A DNA stretch of 64,000 bases from CAIXZV01 sp963697365 (GCA_963697365.1 CAVONT010000019.1:1-64000); one strand, 5' to 3'; shown: positions 1-11,064, numbered from the stretch's first letter. Notes: generated by a model from the letters alone, not told the origin. Numbers and translations: made by a program.

Positions 1-753
1 CACGTCTCCACCACTACGGGCGCGGCTCGGGCGGGCTGAAGAACGTCAGCCTCACCATCCGCCCCGGCGAAGATCGGCGTGGTCGGCCGGTCCGGCGCGG
101 GCAAGTCGACGCTGGTCAAGCTGATGCTGCGGTTCTACGACACCGAAGGCGGCGCCATCCTGATCGACGGGCAGGACATCGCCGACGTGACGCAGGACAG
201 CCTGCGGCGGCAGATCGGCATGGTGCAGCAGGACTTCTCGCCTGCTGCACCGCTCGGTCCGCGACAACATCCTCTACGGCCGCCCCGACGCGACCGAGGC
301 CGAGATGATCGCGGCCGCGAAGCGGGCCGAGGCGCATGACTTCATCCTGACGCTGGAGGACCCGCGAGGGGCGGCACGGGCTACGACGCCCATGTCGGCG
401 AGCGCGGGCGTGAAGCTGTCGGGCGGCCAGCGGCAGCGGGTGGCGCTGGCGCGGGTGATCCTGAAGGACGCGCCGATCCTGATCCTGGACGAGGCGACCT
501 CGCGCGCTGGACAGCGAGGTCGAGGCGGCGATCCAGGAGACGCTCTACGGCGTGATGGAGGGCAAGACGGTGATCGCCATCGCGCACCGCCTGTCGACCA
601 TCGCCGCGATGGACCGGATCGTGGTGCTGGACGACGGCCAGATCGTCGAAGACGGCACCCACGCGGAACTTCTCGCGCAGGGCGGGCTCTATGCCCGGTT
701 CTGGGCGCGGCAGTCCGGCGGCTTCATCGGGCATCGAGGAGGCGGCGGAATGA
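1..753 (+). CDS. ABC exporter half-transporter, C-terminal ATPase domain (partial, frameshifted)
   Basis: This is the nucleotide-binding domain of an exporter-type (MsbA/LmrA-like) ABC transporter; its membrane part lies before the window. Walker A (GRSGAGKST) sits near 94, the signature LSGGQRQRV near 416-445, Walker B ILILDEAT near 475-500, and the H-loop AIAHRLST near 580. At least three indels (about 70, 240 and 505) scatter the domain over several frames. The end is clear: the stop at 751-753 overlaps the ATG of the next gene. Its closeness in sequence to the ATPase of the next gene suggests a heterodimeric exporter. The substrate cannot be read from sequence. Confidence 0.85.
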
Positions 754-2629
754 GCGCGCTGTTGCGGCTCGGGCGGCCTGATCGCGCCCGTTCGACGCGC
801 GCCGACAGGCCCGCCGCCGCAGACGCTTGGCGCGCTTCTTCGCGCTGGTGCCTGCGGGGCCTGGCCGATGCTCTGGGTCGGCCGGCGTTCTGATCTCGTG
901 CGCATCGCCGGGGCGACCGAGGTGGTTTCGGCCCTGATCCTGGGCTGGGTCGTCGATGCCGCGGTCAGCAGCAGCCCGCAGGGCTTCTTCGCCGACACAT
1001 GCGACCTGCTGCTGATCGGTTCCTGGTCTTCTACCTCGTCCTGCGCCCGCTCGCCTTCGGCGCTGTCGTCGGCCTCGAACTCGCATCATCGTCGGGCCGA
1101 ACGTGCTGCCGCTGGTGCTGTCCCGCCTGCACCGCTGGACGCTGGGGCAGGCGGTCACCTTCTTCGACAACGACTTCGCCGGCCGCATCGCGCAAAAGCA
1201 GATGCAGGCCGCCCGCGCCGTCACCGATGTCGCGACCGAGATGATCAACACGGTCGCCTTCGCGCTGGCCTCGATCATCGGGTCGGTCGATCTTCCTGCT
1301 GGTCGATCGACTGCTGGATCGCCGCCGCTCTGGCCGTCTGGCTGGTCGGCCTATGTCGGCCTCATCCGTGTTCTTCCTGCCGCGCGTGCGCGAGAACTCG
1401 GCCGCCCGCGCCTCCTCGCGCGCGATGGTCACGGGGCAGGTCGTCGACACGATCACCAACATCAAGACGGTCAAGCTTTTCGCCCATGCCGCCTACGAGG
1501 ACCGCGTCGCGCTGGACGCGATGGAGGTGTTCCGCGACCGCTCGCTGGAATTCGGCGTGATCTCCACCTGGTTCCGCTTTGCGCTGATGACGCTGGCCGG
1601 CGTGCTGCCGGTGCTGCTGATCGGCGGCACGCTGCTGCTGTGGCAGCAGGGCCAGGCCACCGCGGGCGACATCGCCGCCGCCGGGGCCATCGCCATGCGG
1701 ATCGCGCAGATGTCGGGCTGGGTCAGCTTCACCCTGATGTCGATCTACACCAGCGTCGGCGAGGTCGAGGACGGCATGCAGCACCCTGACCGTGCCCCAC
1801 ACGCTGACCGACGCGCCGGATGCCGTGGACCTGCCGCGCGATCACGGGCGAGATCACGCTTCGACCATGTCACCTTCGCCTATGGCCGGCAGCCGGGGCG
1901 GCGTGGCAGCGACATCAACCTGACGATCGCGCCGGGCGAAAAGCTGGGCATCGTCGGCGCGTCGGGCGCGGGCAAATCGTCGCTCGTCTCGCTGCTGCTG
2001 CGGCTCTACGACACCGAAAGAGGGCCGCGTTCTGGTCGACGGCCACGACGTGCGCGCACGTCACGCAGGAAAGCCTGCGCCGCCAGATCGGCATGGTCAC
2101 GCAGGAAACCGCGATGTTCAACCGCTCGGCCCGCGACAACATCCTCTATGGCCGCCCCGACGCGACCGAGGACGAGATGATCGCCGCCGCCAAGGCCGCC
2201 GAGGCGCATGACTTCATCCGAGCACATGGTCGACCACAAGGGCCGCAAGGGCTATGACGCCTTTCTGGGCGAACGCGGCGTCAAGCTGTCGGGCGGCCAG
2301 CGCCAGCGCATCGCGCTGGCCCGCGCCTTCCTGAAGGACGCGCCGATCCTTGTGCTGGACGAGGCGACCAGCGCGCTCGACAGCGAGGTCGAGGCGTCGA
2401 TCCAGGAGGCGCTGGGCCGCGTGATGCAGGGCAAGACCGTGCTCGCCATCGCGCACCGCCTGTCCACCATCGTCCGCGATGGACCGGATCATCGTGCTGG
2501 ACGACGGCCGCATCGTCGAAGAGGGCAGCCATGACGAGCTGCTGGCACGAGGACGGCCTTTACGCGCGCTACTGGAACCGCCAGTCGGGCGGCTTCATCG
2601 GCACCGACGAACAGGAAGCGGCAGAGTGA
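750..2629 (+). CDS. ABC exporter half-transporter (membrane and ATPase domains, frameshifted)
   Basis: This is a full-size (about 620 aa) type IV ABC exporter subunit, split by many indels. The membrane part covers about 750-1,800, with readable stretches such as the one around GQAVTFFDNDFAGRIAQKQ. The ATPase part covers about 1,850-2,629. Walker A (GASGAGKSS) lies near 1,960, the LSGGQRQRI signature near 2,287, Walker B VLVLDEATSALD near 2,350, and the H-loop AIAHRLST near 2,450. ATG 750 overlaps the preceding stop, and its own stop overlaps the next start, so the three genes form a compact operon. It probably pairs with the upstream half-transporter; the cargo is unknown. Confidence 0.85.
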
Positions 2630-3873
2630 TCGCTGACCGATCGACCGTCTCGGCCATCGGGCGACGGCATCGCGCAGGGGCCGGACGGCCCGGTCTTCGT
2701 GCCGCGGCCTGCTGCCCGGCGAGGTGGTGGAAGGCACGCTCGAGGGCGACCGGCTGACCGACACCCGCATCGTCACGCCCTCGCCCGACCGGGTCCGCCC
2801 GCCCTGCCCCCATGCCCGCACCTGCGGCGGCTGCCTGATGCAGCACGCGTCCGACCCGTTCGTCGCGCGCTGGAAGCAGGAGATCGTCGAAGGCGCGCTG
2901 GCCGGGCAGGGGCTTGACGGCGCCGCTCCGTCCGATCCTGACCTCGCCGCCCCGCTCGCGCCGCCGCGCCACGCTTCGCGGCGCGGCGCACCAAGGGCGG
3001 CGCGCTGATCGGCTTTCACGCCCGCGCGTCGGACACGCTGGTGGCCGTGCCCGACTGCCAGCTTCTGCACCCCGACCTGCTGGCCGCCTTTCCCGGCGCT
3101 GGAGGCGCTGGTCGTCGACCGGCGGCTCGCGCACGGCCGAACTGTCGCTGACCGTGACCCACAGCCTCGGCGGCCCCGATGTTGCGGTGACCGGCGGCAA
3201 GCCGCTCGACGCGCGCCCTGCGGATGGACCTCGCCCGGCTGGCCGAGGCGCATGGCCTTCGCGCGCCTGACCTGGGACGGCGAGACCGTCGCCCTGCGCG
3301 ACCGCGCCGGTGCAGCGCTTCGGCCGCGCGCTGGTCGTCGCCGCCGCCCGGCGCCTTCCTGCAGGCGACGCGCCGAAGGCGAAGCCGCCCTCCTCGCCGC
3401 CGTGACGCGAGGCCCTCGGGCCCGCCGCAGCGCATCGTCGACCTGTTCGCCGGCGCCGGCACCTTCACGCCTGCCGCTGGCCGAGACCGGGCCGAGGTTC
3501 ACGCGGTCGAAGGCGACGCCGCGCATGCTCGCGGCGCTCGACCAGGGCTGGCGGCAGACGCCGGGCCTGCACCGCGTCACGACGGAGACGCGCGACCTGT
3601 TCCGCCGCCCGCTGGAACCCGACGAGCTCAACGGCTTCGACGCCGTCGTGATCGACCCGCCCCGCGCCGGGGCCGAGGCGCAGACCGCAGCGCTTGCCGC
3701 GAGCCGCGCGTGCCGGTCATCGCCGCCGTCTCCTGCAATCCCGTCACCTTCGCCCGCGACGCGAAGACCTCTGATCGAGGCGGGCTACGGCTCGACTGGG
3801 TGCAGGTCGTCGACCAGTTCCGCTGGTCCACCCATGTCGAACTTGTCGCCCGCTTCAGCTGCCGCACCGCTAG
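2626..3873 (+). CDS. rlmD: 23S rRNA (uracil-C5)-methyltransferase RlmD/RumA (frameshifted)
   Basis: This is an SAM-dependent methyltransferase of the TrmA/RumA family, which methylates U1939 of 23S rRNA at C5. Readable landmarks in order are the iron-sulfur cysteine cluster CPHARTCGGC (about 2,807-2,836), the SAM-binding stretch IVDLFAGAGTFT (about 3,433), VIDPPRAG (about 3,647) and the catalytic-cysteine motif VSCNP (about 3,729). The likely start is GTG 2626, overlapping the preceding stop. The restored C-terminus reads SLPHR and ends at TAG 3871-3873. The reading frame changes at least six times, consistent with sequencing error rather than a decayed gene because all motifs survive. Confidence 0.85.
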
Positions 3874-3965
3874 ACATTTCACGGAAGCGTGCAGGCGATT
3901 CCGGCTATTGCGGACAGCGCCAGACTTGCTGTATCCCTTCGAAAAACAAGCGGGCAGGCAAACGG

Positions 3966-4471
3966 ATGCGGGCAGTTGCGCGTTTTCGTCATCCTGGTGC
4001 TGATCTGGGCCTTGCCGGCCTGCGGCAGCTCGAAGTTCAAGACGCTACAACGGACCCGAAGTGACCAGGATCGAGGTCCACAAGGCCGACCGCAAGATGT
4101 ACCTTCTGCACAACGACCGAGGTGCTGAAGTCTATGACATCGAGCTGGGCTTCAACCCGGTCGGCCACAAGCAGTTCGAGGGCGACGGCAAGACGCCCGA
4201 AGGCCGCTACTGCATCAGCCACAAGAACCCGGCAGCCGACTACCACCTGTCGCTCGGGATTTCCTACCCCAACGAGAACGACGTCGCCTTTGCCGAGGCC
4301 GATGGGCAAAGTCGCCCGGCGGCGACATCTTCATCCACGGCGACACCGAGCTATCAGCGGCAAGACAAGGACGACTGGACCGCCGGCTGCATCGCCGTGA
4401 CCGACAACGCGAGATGGAAGAGATCTATGCGATGGTGCAAGCCCGGCACGCCGATCCTGATCCTGCCCTGA
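3966..4471 (+). CDS. L,D-transpeptidase-fold (YkuD/YafK-like) secreted protein
   Basis: This is a small predicted L,D-transpeptidase-domain protein, about 168 aa, likely acting on peptidoglycan in the periplasm. ATG 3966 opens a short signal peptide whose restored frame contains a lipoprotein-like LPACGSS. The domain begins around VTRIEVHKADRKMYLL. The conserved His region reads FIHGDTE after frame correction near 4,310-4,350, and the catalytic-cysteine motif reads DWTAGCIAVTD near 4,374-4,410. Indels occur near 3,985, 4,045, 4,120, 4,300 and 4,410. The protein ends at TGA 4469-4471, facing the CAP-domain gene on the other strand. Confidence 0.75.
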
Positions 4472-4477
4472 GCGCAG

Positions 4478-5042
4478 CTACTGCAGCGGGCCGACGCTCG
4501 CGAGCAAGCCGTGCGCGCTAGGCGGTCGGAGCTGCCGGTGACCATCGTCCACCAGATCTTGCCGTTCGGTTCCTGATACCAGGCAAAGCCCATCTGGTTG
4601 CGCGCACGGGTCCATGATGACCGCGCGGGTGTCGGGCTGTTCCATCCAGGCCGACAGCGTCTCGAGCTCGGTCTCGTAGGTTTCCGAGATCAGCTCGCCC
4701 ACCAGCTGCCCGGTGTAGCCGACGCGCTGCACCCGGTCGAGCGGCGACGACCCGTCCGACCCGAAGTGCCAGGGCCGGTTCTGCACCGACATGTCGCGCG
4801 AATGGGTCGCGGCGGCGGCGTTCAGGCGTGCATCAGGGCCAGCGGCGGCAGCGACTTGCGCGGCGCGCAGGGCGTTGACCGAATCCAGCATCGCGGAACG
4901 GGATGTCGGCGGCGTCTCGCCGGCTGATCCGGTAGACCCGGGGCAGCGGCACGCCGTCCGACCCGATCGCCGGGGCCTGTTGGGGCGCAGGCCGCCAAGC
5001 GCAAGGCCCGCAGCCCGACAGAAGAAACAAGCGTCTGTCCAT
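4478..5042 (-). CDS. CAP/SCP-domain secreted lipoprotein (frameshifted)
   Basis: This is a cysteine-rich-secretory-protein/PR1 (CAP) domain protein, a family common in Rhodobacterales. The start MDRRLFLLSG leads into a lipoprotein-type signal, restored as LALGGCAPTGP. The CAP core has NALRAAQ, an ALTHS-type motif (AAATHSRDM), HFGSDGSSPLDRVQRVGYTG and the GELI...ETYETELETL stretch. The C-terminus is split between frames near 4,580, and the exact last residues are uncertain. The gene diverges from the Tat-exported L,D-transpeptidase at 5226. No enzymatic role can be assigned, as most CAP proteins have none demonstrated. Confidence 0.65.
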
Positions 5043-5225
5043 TCGGTCCACCAGATTCGTCGCCGCACTCCGCAGCGGCTGTTGCGCTCTCTCTACCGAA
5101 ACCCCGGCGGGTTCAAACCGGCCTCTGCAATTGGCGGACTGACGATCGTTTGATTTGCGGGGCTGCGACAAAGCTGGCTATATGCGGGCCAAAAACGAAT
5201 GCAGCGAAAGCAAGGAGTTTCGACC

Positions 5226-5815
5226 ATGGCGAAGGGCATGATCAGCCGCCGGGCGTTCTGGGTGGCGCGGCAGGCGTCGCCGGTCTGGCGGCATTTCCGG
5301 CGCTGGCACAGGACGGCACCACCGAGTTTGCGCTGCCCAGCCTCGGGCTCGGTCCGCAACAACGTCTCCAGCTTCCGGATGCTGGACTGGCAGGACTATT
5401 TCGACAACACCCGCGAACGGCGCGATCCTGTTCGACATCACGTCGCGCGCGCTGCATTTCTGGTCCGAGGATCAGTCGATCTACCGGCTGTATCCCACCT
5501 CGGTGCCGCTGACGGACGACCTGACCCGCCGTGGCAAGACCGAGGTGATCCAGAAGGTCGTGAACCCACCTGGCGCCCGACCGCCGGCGATGCGCGAGCG
5601 CAATCCCGAATGGCCGAAGTCGTCGAGGGCGGCGCCCGACAACCCGCTTGGATCCGCGCGCTGTATCTGTCCTGGCCCTATTACCGCATCCACGGCACGC
5701 ATGACACCCGCAAGATCGGGCGCCGGTCGTCGAACGGCTGCATCGGGCTGTACAACGAACATATCATCGAATTGTTCGAGATATGCCAAGGTCGGCACGC
5801 AGGTTCCTGATCTGA
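5226..5815 (+). CDS. Tat-exported L,D-transpeptidase (YkuD family, frameshifted)
   Basis: This is a periplasmic L,D-transpeptidase predicted to cross-link or anchor peptidoglycan. It starts at ATG 5226, nine bases after an AAGGAG ribosome-binding site (5211-5216). The N-terminus carries a twin-arginine signal (ISRRAFLGG once the frame is corrected), then AGLAAFPALAQ. The YkuD domain includes ILFDITSRALHFW, YPTSVPLTDD, the His motif YRIHGTHD and the catalytic RRSSNGCIGLYNEHI near 5,720-5,765. Frames change near 5,265, 5,330, 5,420, 5,565, 5,640 and 5,780. A strong terminator follows directly. Confidence 0.8.
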
Positions 5816-5838
5816 CCGGCAGCGGCTTGAAGGATTGG

Positions 5839-5868
5839 GGACCGCAGACACCCCTCTGCGGTCCTTTT
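5839..5868 (+). terminator. Rho-independent terminator
   Basis: A perfect 10-bp stem GGACCGCAGA / TCTGCGGTCC with a 6-base loop is followed by TTTT. It lies just after the L,D-transpeptidase and before the converging M20 amidohydrolase, and probably ends transcription of the former. Confidence 0.85.
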
Positions 5869-5875
5869 GCTTGGC

Positions 5876-7044
5876 TCAGTCCAGCAGGTCGCGCCGCAAC
5901 CGGTCGAAGATTTCCACGGCCTGTGGAATGATCGCATCGGGAAGTCAAAGTCTGGGTTATGCAGCGCGGCTACGTCTCCCCCGATCCCACCAGAAACATT
6001 GCCGATTTTGCCAGGCCTCCAAACAGCCCGAAGTCCTCGACGCGCGCATCGGCAGCCCCGAATCAAGTATGACGCAGCCCCAATGCCTCAAGCGCGAAGG
6101 ATGGCGAAGGTGGCGTCGGGGTCGGGTGCTAAAGCAGCGAAGTCACGTTGCAATCCACAGGCTAAGCTGCTTATGGCGGCCAGTGTCCGCGCAAGCTCCG
6201 TGACCTCGTCTCGCAAACTTGCCATGTCGGCGTCTTCCAGCGTGCGCAGGGTCAGCCAAAGTTCGCCGTCTCCGGTAATGCCAAGGCAGGCGCTCCCATC
6301 TGCGCGTGGCAGATGCTGACCAGCCTGAACCCTGGCCCAAGCGGGCCACCCGGCCCGGCTTTCAGCGCCAGGGGCATCAATTCTGCCAGCGCCAGCGCGG
6401 GCGAAATCCCCGTCTCGGGGGCCGAGGCATGGGCTGTCCGCCACGAAAACCACCGCAAAGCTTACGAGGTACAGCTTGGGTGTGCGCCATCGTCCTCTGA
6501 CAAGCGGCAGTCCCGGCATATTGTGCAGCGCAAAGGCCCAGTCGGGCCGAATTTCCCCCAGGCGCGGATCGGCCAGAACCGCCGCAGCGCCGCTCCCGTC
6601 TTCCTCAGCCGGCTGGAACAACAGCACGACCCGCCCCTTCGCATGGGGCTTTCGCATGATCAGCCGGGCCAGACCCAGCAGGATCGTGGTGTGGCCCTCA
6701 TGGCCGCACAGATGGCGCTTTTCCACCGAGCAATATTCGGTGGCGTGCAATATCTGGAGGTTAACATGAAGAAACTCGGACCGGTCGCCGGCCCCGGCGC
6801 CGCTCCCTCCCACCGCGGCTTACGCCGTGCTTGCCGAGGCCGTTAAGGATGCGGTCGGTCGACAGCGGGCGCAGACGTGAACGACGTCGGGCGCCGTCAA
6901 CTGTTCCGCTTGCCCAGATACCTCCGGGTGTGGTGCGAGCCCGTGGCGGAAGGCTGTCGTTGACGAGGTCGAGATTCGTCCGCGTCGGGCTCCGTCGATC
7001 TGCAGAGGGCGACCACGACGCTGCGCCTGTCCCGGAGTTTTCAT
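5876..7044 (-). CDS. M20-family amidohydrolase (hippurate hydrolase-like, heavily frameshifted)
   Basis: This is a zinc-dependent M20 amidohydrolase/deacylase. The N-terminus around 6,940-6,990 restores the family signature LxxHPEVSGQ. The metal-binding motif LCGHEGHTTILLGLAR lies near 6,690, then VVLLFQPAEEDGSGA near 6,610 and WAFALHNMPGLP near 6,530. The C-terminal part (HNPDFDFPM and RRDLLD before the stop at 5876-5878) closes the catalytic domain. The upstream limit is uncertain; ATG 7044 is the most plausible start because the HPE motif requires translation from near there. Frames change repeatedly, as elsewhere before 8.38 kb. Confidence 0.7.
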
Positions 7045-7176
7045 CTTTCTCGGATCGTCGAAGAGACCGGCGCGGCGGCTTGTGGATGTGCGACCTTTGG
7101 AAAAGTTAAGGCCACCCTAACGGATCCGATACGCATTTGAACGAAAACAAACGGCGAATCGTCCACCGTGGACAGA

Positions 7177-8277
7177 TCACCCCTTCCGGGCAGCCACCCG
7201 CCCAGGTTTTCCTCGATCACCGCGACCAGCGCGCGCACATGCGCCTCGTCGTCGTTCAGGCAGGGAATGTAGGTGAACACCTCGCCCGCCCGCGTGTTCG
7301 AACGCCTCGCGGATTTCGCCGTTGATCTCTTCCAGCGTCTCGATGCAGTCGGCCGAGAAGGCGGGCGCCATCACCGCGATCCGCTTCTTGCCCTGCTTCG
7401 CCAGCTCGGCCACATGCTCGACCGTATAGGGTTTCAGCCATTCCTCCGGCCCGAAGACCGACTGGAACGTCGTGTCGATGCTCCCCTTCTCCCACCCCAG
7501 CCGCTCGCGCAGCAGGCGCGAGGTCTTGGCGCACTGGCAGTGATAGGGGTCGCCCGACATCAGGTAGCGCTTCGGCATCCCGTGATAGCTGGCCACCAGC
7601 ACGTCCGGCACGTGATCCAGCGCCGCATAGGCGCGCTCCACCGATTGCGCCAGCGCGTCGATGTAGAGCGGATGGTCGAAGTATTCCGGCACGGTCCGCA
7701 CCGCCGGCTGGCGCTTTTCCTTCATCAGCGCGCGGAAGAACTGGTCGTTCGCGGTGGCCGAGGTCGCGCCCGGCGTAGTGCGGGTAAAGCGGGAAGAACA
7801 GGATCTTCTCGCAGCCCGCCTCGACCATCGCGCGCACCTTGCTGTCGGTCGACGGGTTGCCGTAGCGCATGCAGAAATCGACGATCACATCGCTGCCGTG
7901 CAGATCGGCCAGCGCCGCCGCGATCTTCGCGGTCTGGTCCTTGGTGATCGTCATCAGCGGGCTTTCGCCCTTGTCGTGGTTCCAGATCAGCTTGTAGTTC
8001 GCGCCCGAGCTGAAGGGCCGCTTCGTCAGGATGATGAGCTGCAGAAGCGGCTGCCACTTCCAGCTGGCGTAGTCGATCACCCGCTTGTCCGACAGGAACT
8101 CGTTCAGATAGCGGCGCATCGACCAGTAGTCGTAGTTGTCCGGCGTGCCGAGGTTGGCCAGCAGCACGCCGATCCTTGGCGCGCGCACCGGCGGGTGGTC
8201 GGCGGGGGCATGGGCAAGGCGGTCCTTGCCCGGGGACACGTCGGTCCCAGTCGCGGCCCGGTCCGGGCATCCAGCAT
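7177..8277 (-). CDS. hemH: Ferrochelatase (protoheme ferro-lyase)
   Basis: This enzyme inserts Fe2+ into protoporphyrin IX, the last step of heme synthesis, at the cytoplasmic membrane. The sequence shows IGVLLANLGTPD, YWSMRRYLNEFLSDKRVID, the KRPFSSGANYKLIW stretch, VDFCMRYGNPS and FFPLYPHYAG. After a frame change near 7,780 come the active-site region SYHGMPKRYL, DPYHCQC, TTFQSVFGPEEWLKPYT and APAFSADCIETLEEI. The pattern is closest to Rhodobacterales ferrochelatases. The start is ATG 8277. The stop is placed at 7177-7179 after a frame correction near 7,270. It is the last alphaproteobacterial gene before the junction. Confidence 0.88.
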
Positions 8278-8327
8278 GTGGTTCTTCCCTTGGGTTCCCA
8301 GCGGGACATAAGGGATGCAGCGCAGGG

Positions 8328-8381
8328 TCAACCGTCCTTGGGCAAAGGCTTCTCGGGAACGCCAAGCGCATCCGCCAGCCG
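8328..8381 (-). CDS. C-terminal tail of an unidentified alphaproteobacterial gene (partial)
   Basis: Upstream of hemH on the same strand, a short frame reads RLADALGVPEKPLPKDG and ends at TGA 8328-8330. It is in a different frame from the macroglobulin that follows and looks like a normal proteobacterial C-terminus cut off by the junction. It is too short to identify. Confidence 0.4.
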   Translation of the reverse strand, partial: RLADALGVPEKPLPKDG

Positions 8382-8405
8382 CGCGCGAGCACCGTCCGCT
8401 CCTTG
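8380..8405. other. Probable chimeric junction between two genomes
   Basis: On the minus strand the macroglobulin homology to its paralog stops after VYRTVDKERTVLARG, while alphaproteobacterial sequence leading to hemH begins immediately. The sequence at the join is GC-repetitive (CGCGCGCG-like), which would favour a false overlap. Gene content, frame-error density and taxonomic look change here together. Confidence 0.75.
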
Positions 8406-10867
8406 TCGACCGTCCTGTAGACCGGCACGACCTTCTTGGCGATGCGGTCGTACCGCGTCCCGGTCTGCCGACGCACGGACCATTGCTCCACGACACGCAG
8501 GTGCACCCCCGCCCCGGCGCGTCCCGCGCCCCGGACGTCCACCTCCTCGTCCGGGCCGGCGTCCTCGTACCTCGCGAGGACGACGTCGCTGACCCTGCCG
8601 GTCACGCGCAGCCGCGTGCCCGAGAGGGCTGCCTCCGCGTCGACCACCGCCGACGCCGAGAACACGTCCACGTCCGCGCTGGCGGAGAACTCGGCTTCCT
8701 CCGGGACGTCAGGATCGGCACCGATCCACGCCCAGCAGGGCTGGCAGTCCGCACCGGCCGCCAGGGACACCGCGCGTGTGAGCATGCCGAATCGATCGGT
8801 GACCACCCGTTCCTCGAAGTCCGTGTAGACACCATCGTCCCCGTCCGCGTAGAGGTCGATGGGGACGCCGGCCACCGGTGTCCCCTCGTAGAACGACGCG
8901 CGCACGGTCGCCCTGACCGTGGCCGGCGCGATCACGGCCCGACGGTCCGTGGTCAGTTGCATCTGCCAGGCGGGCTTGACGATCTCCGTCACGGCAAGCC
9001 ACTGCTCGCCGATGGTCGCTCCATCCGCCACCAGCTCAAGCGCGTACTCGCCGTACGGCAGGTCTCGGACAGGCAGCGCCACGGCGAATGCGCCGTTCGC
9101 GTCCGGTGTGACGCTGCTGGTGGCGATCACCGGGGACGTCGATTCGCCCGATGCGCGGAACCTCACGAGGAGGCTCGAGGGCACCTTGCCCGTGTCCCGG
9201 TTGCGCGCCATGCCCCAGGCATTGATGGTGTCCGTCGACCGGTACTGGAGCCGATCAGTGGAGAGCAGCCGCCACCACTCGTCGTCCGCGCTGCCCCACC
9301 CGCCGTAGCCCCAGTCCTCCCCGTACCAGCTGCCGTCGTCGAACCAGCCGCCGGCGTACTCGCTGTCGGTGGGCTCCCCAACCTCCCCGCCACCGATCCC
9401 GGTGCCGCGGAACGTCGCCTGGCCGTCGTGGCGCACCACGAGGAGTGCCTCGCCGTCTGTGCGGCCGTCGGTGACAGCACGAGGCGTGTCGGCCACCAGC
9501 AGGCCGCGCGTGTCGGTCCGGCCGAGCTCCTTGCCCGCCAGCGACGCGCGCGCCCCCGCCACGGTCTCCCCGGTCCGCACGTCGTTGACCCAGACCGCGG
9601 TCCGGTCGCTCGCAACCAGGGCATACGTCGCCAGGTCCGAGACCTGGAGCAGCACCTGGCGCGGGATGCCTGCCCATCGCTCCGTGACCACGTACCAGCC
9701 GGCCGGCAGACGCTTGGGCGCGGTGATGATCTTCGTCCCATGGTCGTCCAGCTGCTTGAGGGGGACGGCGCCGGCGAACACCCGCTCGAGGCCTGCCGTG
9801 GCCACGGGCTCCACGGTCGAGACGCGCGTCCACTCCGGGGCGCCCGCGATCGCGCGCCACGCAGCCACCGCCGCATCGAGGTCGGGCACGCGGTGCACGG
9901 TGATCTCGAGTGAGCGCGGCGTCGCGCGGCGCGACGGCGCGTCCACCGCGACCGTGATCCGGGCCCGGTCAGCGGTGGAGGTCTCGACGATGGTCCGCAC
10001 GAAACGGACGGTGGTCTTCGACGGCACCTTGCCCACGGTCTCGAAGCGGATGACCATGTCGTGCTCGAGGATCTCGCCCGTGCCGGGAAGCGGGAGACCG
10101 TGCCTGACCGTGACCGTGTACAGCGTGCTCCTCGCCAGCTGGCGCTCCGGCAGGAAGACGAGCGACCTGCCGAGCGCATCGAACCGGCCGGCGACCGCGG
10201 GTGCGATGGAGAAGTGGGCCTTGAAGTCCTTGGCGGTCACGCCGAGCTGGTCGAAGGTGATCTCGATCGCCGTGTCCAAGGGGACACGCGTTGCAGCGTT
10301 GCCCGGCACGGAGTCGGTGACCTTGAGGGGACTGGCTGCCTTGGCGACCCAGGCACCTTCGGTCGTCCCATCGGAGCGAGTGAGGGCGATCCGGTAGGTG
10401 GTCGCCGGAGCAAGGCCGCCTTGCGGCCGGAGGATCGCCGTGTCGCCAGACGTGGACACGAGGTCGAAGGTGATTGGCGGCCTTGCGACGAGCGCCTGCG
10501 CCAGCTGCGCCGGATCGCGCCCGTCCAGGCTCCGGAGCCGGAACTCGGTGTCCGCCGCGATCGATCCCTTGCCAGCGCTCACGGGCTCCAGGGTCACGAC
10601 CGGTGGAGCCTCTGCCACAGCGATGGCGGACCAGCCGTCAGCATCCGGCGACCCGACAAGGCTGACCGACGGTGGAGGCGGTGTCGGAGGGACACCCGGC
10701 GCCGCCGACGGCAGCCCGTTCGGATCCGGGCTGGAGGACTCGCCGGCAGGCGTGCTGGGCGTGGTAGGCGTGCTGGGCGCAGGGTTCCCGCAGCCGGCGA
10801 CGAGTGCGACGGCAACCAGAAGGGCGGGAGCGAGACGCACGGGACGCCGCGTGGTGGCAGCGCGCAT
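8395..10867 (-). CDS. Macroglobulin-like lipoprotein 1 (3' end missing at junction)
   Basis: This is the N-terminal about 820 aa of a large surface lipoprotein of the bacterial alpha-2-macroglobulin superfamily, paralogous to the gene at 12668-17744. ATG 10867 opens a signal peptide with lipobox LVAGC, followed by a Pro/Thr/Ser linker. An SbsA/Big_5-like Ig domain comes next (VPGNAATRVPLDTAIEITF to LYTVTVRHGLPLPG), then macroglobulin beta-domains (QVLLQVSDLATYAL, AVWVNDVRTGE, MG2-like YRSTDTINAWGMARNRD, and VTEIVKPAW). A segment of about 33 residues near 9,270-9,370 is very rich in Trp, Gly, Asp and Tyr. The coding frame runs unbroken into hemH, which is an artefact of the junction. The C-terminal complement-like half is absent. 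Confidence 0.75.
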
Positions 10868-11064
10868 CTGAGCGACTCCAGGCGGCCGGGGCGCGAGAGG
10901 AGCTGCGCCAGTCGACCGGCGGTGAGACGCGCCCCGTCTCCACGATGTGGCGGCCCTGACCGCCTCGCGAGCGGGCTCGGGATGCAACCATGAGGTGCCA
11001 TCATGAAGGCCGGCAGGGCCCACGCTGCCCGCCCGGGCACCGGTGACCGCGGAGGAGAGCACGC

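Noticed and set aside
8315..9913. A 532-codon open frame on the plus strand
   Set aside because: It is antisense to macroglobulin 1, low in complexity and without domains.
7256..11062. A single open frame joining the macroglobulin-like protein to ferrochelatase
   Set aside because: The two parts come from different lineages, the macroglobulin lacks its second half, and hemH has its own start at 8277. It is best explained by the junction.
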